Positions 19,175 through 26,765 of a stretch of 32,951 nucleotides of DNA are shown here, in pieces (position 1 is the stretch's first letter; the number at the start of each line of letters is the position of its first letter). Under the pieces are notes generated by a model. That model was not told the DNA's origin. It worked only from the letters and a program-made list of their open reading frames with translations, and searched no databases. The DNA is from Cupriavidus sp. UYMMa02A (lineage in GTDB: Bacteria; Pseudomonadota; Gammaproteobacteria; Burkholderiales; Burkholderiaceae): positions 1-32,951 of the forward strand of contig LRMT01000301.1 in the NCBI GenBank assembly GCA_001725945.1. The letters are read 5' to 3'. The translations under genes and the position numbers were made by a program.

Positions 19175-20048
19175 ACACGATCCAACCTGTTTGCATATGG
19201 CCGCTGAACGCCGAGCTTGGGGAAGGGCCGCTCTGGCATGAAGCCGAGCGCGCGGTCTATTCGTCGACATCAAGGGAAGAAAGATTCATCGTTATTGCAC
19301 CGCCACTGGCGCAAAGCAAAGCTGGATGGTTCCAGGTCAGCCGGGATTCATTGCGGCGCTTTCGGATCGATTCTTCCTGTGCGGCCTGCAGGACGGACTC
19401 TACCGTTTTGATCCCGTGCAAGGACACTGCCTCAAGCTGGTCGAGGTCGAGCCGGACCTTCCGGGAAACCGGATCAATGACGGGTTCGTCGATCCGCACG
19501 GCCGCCTCTGGTTTGGCACGATGGACGACGCCGAGACCGCGGTGAGTGGTTCGCTCTATCAGATGAGCGAGAGCGGAAAACTATCGCGCCGCGACGCAGG
19601 GTATGTCATCACCAACGGGCCTGCCATGAGCCCGGATGCCCGCACGCTCTACCACGCCGACACGGTGCGGCGTCTGATCTATGCTTTTGACGTAGGGCTT
19701 GATGGCGTGCTGTTTGACAAGCGGATCTTTGCCCGTATTTCCGGGTCCGGCTTCCCCGATGGGATGGCCGTCGATGCTGATGGTTTTGTCTGGATTGCCT
19801 TGTTCGGCGGCGCGAGGATCGAGCGCTGGTCAGCCGACGGGGTGCTGGCAGACGTTGTGCAATTCCCATGCGCCAACATCACAAAACTGGCGTTTGGGGG
19901 AGACGATCTGCGCAACGTCTACGTGACAACCGCCTGGAAGGGGCTCACCCCCGAGGAGCGCGACCGGCAACCGTTGGCAGGCGGGCTCTTCCTGTTTCGG
20001 GCACCGGCGAGCGGTTTGTCGCAGCCGGCATGCAGCAAAGTGGTCTAG
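19171..20048 (+). CDS. SMP-30/gluconolactonase-family sugar lactonase (one frameshift)
   Basis: Six-bladed propeller lactonase that opens the sugar lactone made by the preceding dehydrogenase. The start overlaps the SDR stop as ATGA. It begins CIWPLNAELGEGPLWHE, with the metal-binding Glu of the family. A missing T near 19260 breaks the frame; restored, it reads AVYFVDIKGRKIHRYCTATG. Then come PGNRINDGFVDPHGRLWFGT (metal-binding Asn) and GFPDGMAVDADGFVWIALFG (metal-binding Asp), all in order. It has about 292 residues, normal size. The pairing SDR plus lactonase matches the start of oxidative pentose pathways (aldose to lactone to aldonate). No aldonate dehydratase follows. This is the last gene of the row; the next one, on the other strand, converges on it. 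Confidence 0.87.
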
Positions 20049-20186
20049 CTGAGATTGCGAGAACCGGAGGTTGGCCATGACATCCGGATCACGCAAGGCA
20101 AAAGATGTTCAAGGGGAACAGGTTAATCGAGAGAGAGTCCCCGTCCAGCCACTACCCAGCCGCAGCCGACCGCGGCCCGGCCTTGC

Positions 20187-21437
20187 TTATTGGCTGCCCC
20201 GCGCCGGACTAAAGAAATAAGGCACCAGCGCCGCAGCCACCAGCACCGCCGCCGACAGGAAAATCGCCGCATACGTCGCCGGCTCCCCCCATCGCTCCAG
20301 ATGCCCCAAATTCGCAATCAGCCCATAGCCCCACGACGTCAGCGCGGAGCCTAGAAACACGAAGGTATTGAGCAGCCCCAATCCACGTCCACGCTTTGAT
20401 GGCGGAATCAGGCCACGCCCCTGTGCCATGATCAGCGGATGCAGCATGCCGATGGTCGAGAGCAGGGCCATCATCGCCACGCCGCTCGCCACACCGGAAT
20501 CGGGCCACACGGTCAGCATCACGGCACCGGACATCGACACGCAGGCCCACGCGAGGATGGCGGTCTTGAGCGTGCTGCGCCGTACCAGTACGGGCAGCAG
20601 GAACGCAGTGGCGAAGCCGGCCACGCTCAGCAGCGTGAGCGCCACGCCGCGCGGGCCTGAGCTGAGTCCGTAGACATCGGCCAGATACGGACCGCTCCAT
20701 GCGTTGCGGAACGCCGTGCCTGCGGCCATTGCCACGCAAAGCGGGATCAGCGTCCACAGCGGCATCAGGCCCAGCAGGCGCGCGCTCTGCGTCAGCATCG
20801 ATGGCCACGAAGCGCTGCGCGCCTCGGCATGGCCGCTATCGCGCACGAAGCGCCAGACGCCCCAGGCGGCGACAACCATGCCCAGCGCCGACACGGACAT
20901 CGACGCGCGCCAGCCGACCAGTTCGATCGCCCAGCCCAGCGGCGCGGTCGCGCACAGCGCGCCGATCATGCCCATGGCGTTCGACTTGCTGGCTACGCGC
21001 GTGTAGTCGCGCTCCGAAAGCTGCTCGGACGCGAAATGCAGCAGGCCCATGAATACCGGCGCGCAGGCCAGCCCGAGGCCGACCTGCGCCAGCGTGGCCA
21101 CGGCGCCGTTGGGCGCGGCGACGAACAGGATCGACGACACCGCTCCGACCGCCAGCAGCAATGCCGTGGGCTTGCCAACGCCATAACGGTCGAAGGCGAT
21201 CCCGACGGGGATCTGTGCTATGGCAAACGCGAGGAAGAAGGAAGAGGACAGTGCGCCGAATCCGGCCGGGGACAAGCCGAAATCGTGCTGCAGTTCCGGA
21301 GCCATCACCGCCAGGCAGGAGCGGAAGAACTGGCTGAGCGCGAAGGCAAAGGTCAGGATGGCGATGCCGCGTATCGCGGTATCCCGGGAGGAAGCGGCGC
21401 TGCCCGCTGGCAGGGCCTGGAGATCGTCTCCGGTCAT
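20187..21437 (-). CDS. Major facilitator superfamily transporter
   Basis: An intact 416-residue inner-membrane protein with about twelve hydrophobic segments. The first half holds FALSQFFRSCLAVMAPELQH and, in the 2-3 loop region, AQIPVGIAFDRYGVGKPTAL, a version of the MFS signature with conserved G, D and R. The second half has the parallel GRGLIPPSKRGRGLGLLNTF. It resembles the general nitrate/anion/hexuronate-like MFS permeases, but the substrate cannot be given. It follows prmB by 85 bases on the same strand and converges with the lactonase gene. It is the last gene of the minus-strand housekeeping block and does not obviously belong to the dap pathway. The 138 bases between it and the lactonase gene show no strong terminator. 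Confidence 0.85.
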   Translation of the reverse strand: MTGDDLQALPAGSAASSRDTAIRGIAILTFAFALSQFFRSCLAVMAPELQHDFGLSPAGFGALSSSFFLAFAIAQIPVGIAFDRYGVGKPTALLLAVGAVSSILFVAAPNGAVATLAQVGLGLACAPVFMGLLHFASEQLSERDYTRVASKSNAMGMIGALCATAPLGWAIELVGWRASMSVSALGMVVAAWGVWRFVRDSGHAEARSASWPSMLTQSARLLGLMPLWTLIPLCVAMAAGTAFRNAWSGPYLADVYGLSSGPRGVALTLLSVAGFATAFLLPVLVRRSTLKTAILAWACVSMSGAVMLTVWPDSGVASGVAMMALLSTIGMLHPLIMAQGRGLIPPSKRGRGLGLLNTFVFLGSALTSWGYGLIANLGHLERWGEPATYAAIFLSAAVLVAAALVPYFFSPARGSQ

Positions 21438-21522
21438 TGCTCTTGTTATGGGGACTGCAAAGTCAGGGCTTCAGGAACTCGGAGCGCAGCTGTGGGCCGC
21501 GCCCCGCACTACGGATGACCAA

Positions 21523-22416
21523 TTAGCCGGGCAAGGCGTCGTAGGTCAGCAGGAATACCTGCTCGTCGCCCGCGCTCACGGGCAGCCAGACGATTTCCAG
21601 GTTCGGGAACGCTGCTTCCACATTGGCGTGTTCGTTGCCGATTTCCACGACCAGCACGCCGCCCGGGTTCAGCCGCGCCTTGGCGCCGGCAATGATCCGG
21701 CGCACCACGTCCATGCCGTCGTCGCCCCCGGCCAGGGCGATACGCGGTTCGGCCTGGTATTCAGGCGGCAGCGCCTGCATCGAGGTTTCGTTGACGTACG
21801 GCGGATTGGTCAGGATCACGTCGTACGTGGCGCCCGGCGGCAGCGGCGCGTACAGATCGCCCTCGAACAGGTGGATGCGTTCCTGCATCTTGTAGTCGGC
21901 CACGTTGCGGCACGCGACGGCGAGCGCATCGGGCGAGATGTCGACGGCATCGACCTGCGCATTGGGCCAGACGTGCGCCGCAATGATCGGCAGGCAGCCC
22001 GAGCCCGTGCAAAGCTCCAGCACCGGGCCAACCTGGGCGGTCTCGCCGATCCACGGCTCCAGGCCGTCCTGCAGCAGCTCGCCAATGAAGCTGCGCGGCA
22101 CGATCACGCGCGAATCCACGTAGAAGCGCAGGCCGTGCATATACGCCTCGTGCGTGATATAGGCGGCCGGCACGCGTTCGTTGACACGGCGGTCGATGAC
22201 GTGCATTACGGCGTCGATTTCCTCCGGCAGCAGGCGCGCATCGAGGAATGGGTCGAGCGTGTCGAGCGGCAGGTTCAGCGTATGCAGCACCAGGTAAGCG
22301 GCTTCGTCATAGGCGTTGGCGCTGCCGTGGCCGAACGAGAGCCGCGCGGCGGTGAAGCGCGACACCGCCAGGCGCAGCAGGTCGCGCACGGTGCGCAGCG
22401 GGGAGGGAGTTGCCAT
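21523..22416 (-). CDS. prmB: Ribosomal protein L3 N5-glutamine methyltransferase
   Basis: A SAM-dependent methyltransferase that modifies a glutamine of ribosomal protein L3. It is an intact 297-residue frame; the ATG at 22416 is preceded by AGGACC. An N-terminal helical domain (LRLAVSRFTAARLSFGHGSA, HVIDRRVNERVPAAYITHEA) precedes VPRSFIGELLQDGL. The SAM site VLELCTGSGCLPIIAA follows, then the catalytic NPPY in DVILTNPPYVNE. The L3-type enzyme is recognised over PrmC by the N-terminal FGHG segment and the SFIGELL run after the second domain begins. It lies 44 bases after dapE in the same direction, an arrangement common in Burkholderiales. Confidence 0.93.
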   Translation of the reverse strand: MATPSPLRTVRDLLRLAVSRFTAARLSFGHGSANAYDEAAYLVLHTLNLPLDTLDPFLDARLLPEEIDAVMHVIDRRVNERVPAAYITHEAYMHGLRFYVDSRVIVPRSFIGELLQDGLEPWIGETAQVGPVLELCTGSGCLPIIAAHVWPNAQVDAVDISPDALAVACRNVADYKMQERIHLFEGDLYAPLPPGATYDVILTNPPYVNETSMQALPPEYQAEPRIALAGGDDGMDVVRRIIAGAKARLNPGGVLVVEIGNEHANVEAAFPNLEIVWLPVSAGDEQVFLLTYDALPG

Positions 22417-22460
22417 GGTCGTGGGTCCTGTGGTCGATGGGGGATGCGATCGGCAGGCGA

Positions 22461-23612
22461 TCAGGCAATCAGCCGTTCCAGCACGCCGCGATAGACGTTC
22501 TTGAGCGGTTCGATAAAGCGGACTTCGACGTTCTCGTCGATCTTGTGGATGGTCGCATTGGGCGGGCCGAACTCAATCACCTGCGGGCAGATCTTGGCGA
22601 TGAAGCGGCCGTCGGAAGTACCGCCCGTGGTCGACAGTTCGGTCTTGACGCCGGTCTCGGCCTCGATGGCGGCCGACAGCGCATCGGACAGGTCGCCGCG
22701 CGGCGTCAGGAAGGGCTCGCCGCCGAGCGTCCAGTCCAGCGTGTATTCGAGCTTGTGCTTGTCGAGGATGGCATGCACGCGCGATTTCAGGCCTTCCGGC
22801 GTGCTCGCCGTCGAGAAGCGGAAGTTGAAGTCGATGGTGACGTGCCCCGGGATCACGTTGGTCGCGCCGGTGCCGCCGTGGATGTTCGACATCTGCCAAC
22901 TGGTCGGGGGGAAGTACTCGTTGCCTTGGTCCCACAATTCGGCGGCCAGTTCGGCCAGCGCGGGCGCAGCTTCATGGATCGGGTTGCGGCCCAGGTGCGG
23001 GTAGGCGATATGGCACTGCACGCCCTTGACGACCAGCTTGCCCGACAGCGAGCCGCGGCGGCCGTTCTTGACCATGTCGCCGAGCGTGTCGACCGAGGTG
23101 GGCTCGCCGATCACGCAGTAGTCGAGCCGTTCGCCGGAGGCCTTCAGGGCCTCTACGACCTTGATGGTGCCATCGTGCGCGGGGCCTTCCTCGTCGCTCG
23201 TGATCAGGAAAGCGATGGAGCCTGCATGGGCCGGATGCGCCTTGACGAACTCCTCGACGGCGACGACGAAGCCGGCGATCGATGTCTTCATGTCCGCCGC
23301 GCCGCGGCCGAACAGGCGGCCGTCCCGGTGCGTCGGCTCGAACGGGTCCGAGGTCCATTGCTCGAGCGGGCCAGTCGGCACCACGTCGGTATGGCCGGCA
23401 AAGGCCAGCAGCTTGCCGTCCTTGCCTTGCGTGCCGCGCTTCACGGCCCACAGGTTGGTCACGCGGAAATCGTCAGGGCCGCTGACGATGGCTTCGCAGG
23501 TGAAGCCGAGCGCCTTCAGGCGCGTTTCCAGCACGGCCTGGCAGCCTTCGTCCGCGGGCGTGACGGAGCGGCGGCGGATCAGGTCTTCGGTGAGGGCAAG
23601 GGTGGCGGTCAT
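22461..23612 (-). CDS. dapE: Succinyl-diaminopimelate desuccinylase
   Basis: It hydrolyses N-succinyl-LL-diaminopimelate to LL-diaminopimelate and succinate, a step of lysine and peptidoglycan precursor synthesis. The 383-residue intact frame has the usual length for DapE (about 375-385). It is a di-zinc M20-family peptidase: LLAFAGHTDVVPTGPLEQW (first metal His and following Asp), LFGRGAADMKTSIAGFVVAV (bridging Asp) and AFLITSDEEGPAHDGT (catalytic Glu pair). Near the end is STTGGTSDGRFIAKICPQVI and a final metal-binding His in NATIHKIDENV. It starts 16 bases after the Spx-like gene's stop and sits with dapD and dapC in one row, so they are likely transcribed together. Confidence 0.95.
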   Translation of the reverse strand: MTATLALTEDLIRRRSVTPADEGCQAVLETRLKALGFTCEAIVSGPDDFRVTNLWAVKRGTQGKDGKLLAFAGHTDVVPTGPLEQWTSDPFEPTHRDGRLFGRGAADMKTSIAGFVVAVEEFVKAHPAHAGSIAFLITSDEEGPAHDGTIKVVEALKASGERLDYCVIGEPTSVDTLGDMVKNGRRGSLSGKLVVKGVQCHIAYPHLGRNPIHEAAPALAELAAELWDQGNEYFPPTSWQMSNIHGGTGATNVIPGHVTIDFNFRFSTASTPEGLKSRVHAILDKHKLEYTLDWTLGGEPFLTPRGDLSDALSAAIEAETGVKTELSTTGGTSDGRFIAKICPQVIEFGPPNATIHKIDENVEVRFIEPLKNVYRGVLERLIA

Positions 23613-23628
23613 GGAAGGACGGAGAAAT

Positions 23629-23976
23629 TCAGAACTGGCCGGCGTACTGGTCGGCGGAAAAACCCACGCTGACCTTGCCGTTGTGCGCGAGCACCGGGCG
23701 CTTGATCAGCGAAGGGCTGTGCTGCATCAGCGCGATGGCACCTGCTTCTTCCTCGGCGCGGGCCTTGTCGGCGTCGGACAGCGCGCGCCAGGTGGTGCCC
23801 TTGCGGTTGAGCAGGGACGACAACGGCACGTGCTTCAGCCAGCCGCGCAGCATCGCTTCATCGACGCCTTGCTTCTTGAAATCGTGGAAGGTGTAGGCGA
23901 CGCCGTTGGCGTCGAGCCAGGTGCGAGCCTTCTTGACGGTGTCGCAGTTCGGGATGCCGTAGAGCAGGACGGTCAT
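23629..23976 (-). CDS. Spx/MgsR/ArsC-family protein (YffB-like)
   Basis: A 115-residue thioredoxin-fold protein of the ArsC/Spx superfamily. It opens TVLLYGIPNCDTVKKARTWL, the family's active-site loop with a single Cys. The conserved Arg in SLIKRPVLAHNGKVSVGF matches the family's proline loop. It is near E. coli YffB, a glutathione-dependent reductase-like protein without clear arsenate activity. It lies between dapE (16-base gap) and a small membrane protein, a placement frequently seen in Burkholderiaceae. There is no sign that it takes part in lysine synthesis. It should not be read as a functional arsenate reductase without tests. Confidence 0.88.
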   Translation of the reverse strand: MTVLLYGIPNCDTVKKARTWLDANGVAYTFHDFKKQGVDEAMLRGWLKHVPLSSLLNRKGTTWRALSDADKARAEEEAGAIALMQHSPSLIKRPVLAHNGKVSVGFSADQYAGQF

Positions 23977-24007
23977 GGCGTGTCGGGTCTTGTGCTGCGG
24001 TTGGGGT

Positions 24008-24370
24008 TCAGCGGAAAAGCAGGTTCAGTGCGATCACCAGGCCGCCGAGGCCGAGTGCCACGCCCGCCATCGCCACGGCCGTCATCAGTCGCAGGCGGTG
24101 GTCCAGCCGGGCCGCTTCCTTGCGCAGGGCTTCAATGGTAATGGCGTGTTGCTCGGCCAGCAGCTTGACGGCCTCTGCCTGCTGCATGGCGGCCGTTTCC
24201 AGCTCGGCAATGCGCGCGGCAGGGTCGCGTGTTTCGGGCGCGCCGGCACCTTCCGTGGCGTCGTCCTTGCGCCGGCCTTTCTTGATCTTGTCGATGGTCT
24301 TGTTGGCCTGTTCGAGGATCGTGGGCAGGAGGGAGAGGACAGTGCTGACGGTGGTGGGGTCCAGGGCCAT
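24008..24370 (-). CDS. Small membrane protein with coiled coil (unknown function)
   Basis: The ATG at 24370 gives 120 residues; an upstream GTG at 24394 would add eight and cannot be excluded. The N-terminal half is helical (VSTVLSLLPTILEQANKTID) with a basic patch KIKKGRRK. Then comes a heptad-like stretch with regular small and charged residues (ARIAELETAAMQQAEAVKLL, LRKEAARLDHRL), likely a coiled coil. One hydrophobic segment stands at the C-terminus (TAVAMAGVALGLGGLVIALN), which would anchor it in the inner membrane with the rest in the cytoplasm. I do not recognise a family. It lies between dapD and the Spx-like gene in the same direction, and has no frameshift. Confidence 0.65.
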   Translation of the reverse strand: MALDPTTVSTVLSLLPTILEQANKTIDKIKKGRRKDDATEGAGAPETRDPAARIAELETAAMQQAEAVKLLAEQHAITIEALRKEAARLDHRLRLMTAVAMAGVALGLGGLVIALNLLFR

Positions 24371-24429
24371 GAGTCGCTTGCGGAGGGAGGGCACGTCGCG
24401 GGCGGTGAGGCGGGGCGATGCAGGAGGAT

Positions 24430-24474
24430 GGCCCGGCTGCGCGCCCCGCGCATGGCGGAGCGTCAGGCCGGGCC
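24430..24474. repeat. GC-rich inverted repeat between dapD and the small membrane protein
   Basis: GGCCCGGC at 24430-24437 pairs perfectly with GCCGGGCC at 24467-24474 across a 29-base GC-rich loop that can fold further. It lies in the gap after the dapD stop (24486). No T-run follows on the minus strand, so it is not a classical terminator. It may stabilise the upstream dapD message. Confidence 0.35.
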
Positions 24475-24485
24475 GGCCACGGGCG

Positions 24486-25313
24486 TCAGTCGCCGCGCAG
24501 CAGGTCGTTCAGGCTGGTCTTGGAGCGAGTCTGCGCGTCCACCTTCTTGACGATCACGGCGCAGTACAGGCTGTACTTGCCATCCTTGGACGGCAGGTTG
24601 CCCGCCACCACGACCGAGCCGGCCGGCACGCGGCCATAGTGGATTTCGCCGGTTTCGCGGTCATAGATCTTGGTCGACTGGCCCAGGTACACGCCCATCG
24701 AGATCACCGAGTTCTCTTCGATGATCACGCCTTCCACGACTTCCGAGCGCGCGCCGATGAAGCAGTTGTCCTCGATGATGACGGGGTTGGCCTGCAGCGG
24801 CTCCAGCACGCCGCCAATGCCCACGCCGCCCGACAGGTGGACGTTCTTGCCGATCTGCGCGCACGAACCGACGGTGGCCCAGGTATCGACCATGGTGCCT
24901 TCATCGACGTAGGCGCCGATGTTCACGTACGACGGCATCAGCACGGCGTTCTTGGCGATGAACGAACCACGGCGGGCCACGGCCGGCGGCACCACGCGGA
25001 AACCGGCCTTGGCAAAGTCGTCGCCGCTCCAGTTGGCGAACTTGGTCGGCACCTTGTCGTAGAACTGGGCAAAGCCGCCGGCGCTCATCGGCGCGTTGTC
25101 TTCCAGGCGGAACGACAGCAGCACGGCCTTCTTGATCCACTGGTTGACGACCCAGTCCTTGCCTTGCTTCTCGGCCACGCGAAGCGTGCCGGCGTCGAGT
25201 TGGCCAATGACATTGGCGACAGCCTCGCGGATATCGGCGGGGGCGGACTTCGGCGACAGGCTGGTGCGGTCTTCCCAGGCCTGGTCGATCAGGGCTTGCA
25301 GAGCTTGCGTCAT
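24486..25313 (-). CDS. dapD: 2,3,4,5-tetrahydropyridine-2,6-dicarboxylate N-succinyltransferase
   Basis: It transfers succinyl from succinyl-CoA to tetrahydrodipicolinate in the succinylase branch of lysine synthesis. The 275-residue frame has the standard DapD length. After the helical N-terminus (QALQALIDQAWEDRTSLSPK) come many left-handed beta-helix hexapeptide repeats. VVPPAVARRGSFIAKNAVLM, IGAYVDEGTMVDTWATVGSC and SGGVGIGGVLEPLQANPVII are characteristic of DapD. Frame and start (ATG 25313) are clean. It follows dapC by 77 bases in the same direction. Confidence 0.96.
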   Translation of the reverse strand: MTQALQALIDQAWEDRTSLSPKSAPADIREAVANVIGQLDAGTLRVAEKQGKDWVVNQWIKKAVLLSFRLEDNAPMSAGGFAQFYDKVPTKFANWSGDDFAKAGFRVVPPAVARRGSFIAKNAVLMPSYVNIGAYVDEGTMVDTWATVGSCAQIGKNVHLSGGVGIGGVLEPLQANPVIIEDNCFIGARSEVVEGVIIEENSVISMGVYLGQSTKIYDRETGEIHYGRVPAGSVVVAGNLPSKDGKYSLYCAVIVKKVDAQTRSKTSLNDLLRGD

Positions 25314-25390
25314 TTGGGTTTCTTCAGTGGTTGTTTGGAGAAGGCACGGCGGTCAGGCCGCGCCACGGATATTCGTTGGATCCGGATGGA

Positions 25391-26590
25391 TCAGCCCAGC
25401 GACTTGCAGAATTCCACGATCCGCCGCGCGCCTTCCAGGCATTCTTCCGGCGTGGCCACCAGCGCCATGCGCACGCGGTTCGCGCCGGGATTGATGCCAT
25501 CGGCCTCACGCGCGAGATAGCTGCCCGGCAGCACCGTGACATTCTGCTCGGCCAGCAGCCGCGCCGCGAATTCGACGTCGGTCAGGCCGGTGCGCGACAC
25601 ATCCGCCCACAGGTAGAAGCCGGCATCAGGCAGCGCCACGTCCAGCACCTCGGCCAGCATCGGCGTCACTTCGCCGAACTTGCGCACGTAGGCGGCGCGG
25701 TTCTCGCGCACATGATGCTCGTCGTTCCAGGCGGTAATGCTGGCGCTCTGCACGGCCGGGTTCATCGCGCCGCCGTGGTAGGTCCGGTATAGCAGGAATT
25801 TCTTCAGCAGCGCGGCGTCGCCCGCCACGAAGCCCGAGCGCAGGCCCGGCACGTTCGAGCGTTTGGACAGGCTCGAGAACATCACCAGGCGTTCAAAACC
25901 TCGGCCCAGCTTGTGGGCGGCCTCCAACGCACCCAGCGGCGCGCGGCTTTCGTCGAAATAGATTTCCGAGTAGCACTCGTCGGAGGCGATCACGAAGCCG
26001 TACTTGTCCGACAGCGCGAACAGCTGCTTCCAGTCCTCCAGCGACAGTACTGCGCCGGTCGGGTTGCCCGGCGAGCAGACGTAGAGCAATTGCACCTTCT
26101 GCCAGACATCGTCGGCAATGCGGTCGAACGCTGGGGCGAAATTGCGCGCGGGGTCGCTGTTCGCGAATACCGGCGTGGCGCCGGCCAGCAGCGCGGCACC
26201 CTCATAGATCTGGTAGAACGGGTTTGGGCACAGCACCAGCGCGCCGGGGCGAGTGCCGTCGACCACCGTCTGCGCGAACGCGAATAGCGCTTCGCGCGAG
26301 CCGGTCACCGGCAGCACCTCGGTTACGGCGTTGACCTTGGGCAGCCCGTAGCGGCGTTCCAGCCAGGCGGCTATGCACTGTCGTAGTGCATCGGAGCCGG
26401 CCGTTGTGGGATAATTCGCCAGCCCCGCCAGCGACTCGGCCAGCGACTTCTTGATGAATTCCGGTGTGGGATGCTTGGGTTCGCCGATGCCGAAACTGAT
26501 CGCCGGCTTGTCGGCCGGCTTCACTTCCGCGAAGAGCACCCGCAGTTTCTCGAAGGGGTAGGGCTGGAGCAGGTCGAGGCGCGGATTCAC
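25391..26590 (-). CDS. dapC: N-succinyldiaminopimelate aminotransferase
   Basis: A PLP enzyme of the class I/II aminotransferase fold that makes N-succinyl-LL-diaminopimelate from the keto acid and glutamate. The GTG at 26590 gives MNPRLDLLQPYPFEKLRVLF, the usual DapC N-terminus, and 399 residues. The PLP-binding parts are in order: SREALFAFAQTV, LYVCSPGNPTGAVLSLEDWK, FVIASDECYSEIYFDE, and the Schiff-base Lys in SSLSKRSNVPGLRSGFVAG. The C-terminal Arg region is NPGANRVRMALVA. It is the first gene of the row dapC-dapD-small protein-Spx-dapE-prmB. A TATAAT box lies 30 bases upstream. Confidence 0.94.
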   Translation of the reverse strand: MNPRLDLLQPYPFEKLRVLFAEVKPADKPAISFGIGEPKHPTPEFIKKSLAESLAGLANYPTTAGSDALRQCIAAWLERRYGLPKVNAVTEVLPVTGSREALFAFAQTVVDGTRPGALVLCPNPFYQIYEGAALLAGATPVFANSDPARNFAPAFDRIADDVWQKVQLLYVCSPGNPTGAVLSLEDWKQLFALSDKYGFVIASDECYSEIYFDESRAPLGALEAAHKLGRGFERLVMFSSLSKRSNVPGLRSGFVAGDAALLKKFLLYRTYHGGAMNPAVQSASITAWNDEHHVRENRAAYVRKFGEVTPMLAEVLDVALPDAGFYLWADVSRTGLTDVEFAARLLAEQNVTVLPGSYLAREADGINPGANRVRMALVATPEECLEGARRIVEFCKSLG

Positions 26591-26619
26591 GTTCTGGATG
26601 GGGCCGGTTGAAACGCAAC

Positions 26620-26625
26620 ATTATA
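26620..26625 (-). promoter_or_regulatory. -10 box of the dapC promoter
   Basis: The minus strand reads TATAAT here, a perfect -10, about 30 bases before the dapC GTG, so transcription would begin near 26613 with a leader of about 20 bases. No good -35 is found at the right distance. The twin palindromes at 26670-26710 lie 45-90 bases upstream of this box. Confidence 0.5.
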
Positions 26626-26669
26626 AAGGAACAGCGTGGTTTCCCGTGCGATGGCGCGGCCCGCGCAGC

Positions 26670-26688
26670 GCATCCGGTGTGCGGATGC
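26670..26688. repeat. Palindrome 1 in the dapC/EamA divergent region
   Basis: GCATCCG-GTGTG-CGGATGC: perfect 7-base arms, 5-base spacer. It stands four bases from a second palindrome (26693-26710) between two divergent genes. It may be an operator or a hairpin in the leader of the EamA gene. Confidence 0.4.
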
Positions 26689-26692
26689 CGCG

Positions 26693-26710
26693 CATCACAG
26701 GCGTGTGATG
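26693..26710. repeat. Palindrome 2 in the dapC/EamA divergent region
   Basis: CATCACA-GGCG-TGTGATG: perfect 7-base arms, 4-base spacer. It lies 56 bases before the EamA-family ATG at 26766. The sequence differs from palindrome 1, so one protein binding both is not implied. Confidence 0.4.
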
Positions 26711-26765
26711 GCGACGTCGAATGTGTGCGGTTCCCTTGCTTGCCGACCCTCTTAGCTATTTCCAA

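Noticed and set aside
23629..23976. Arsenate reductase (arsC)
   Set aside because: The protein belongs to the wider ArsC/Spx fold but resembles YffB, has a single active Cys and stands in a dap cluster with no other arsenic gene.
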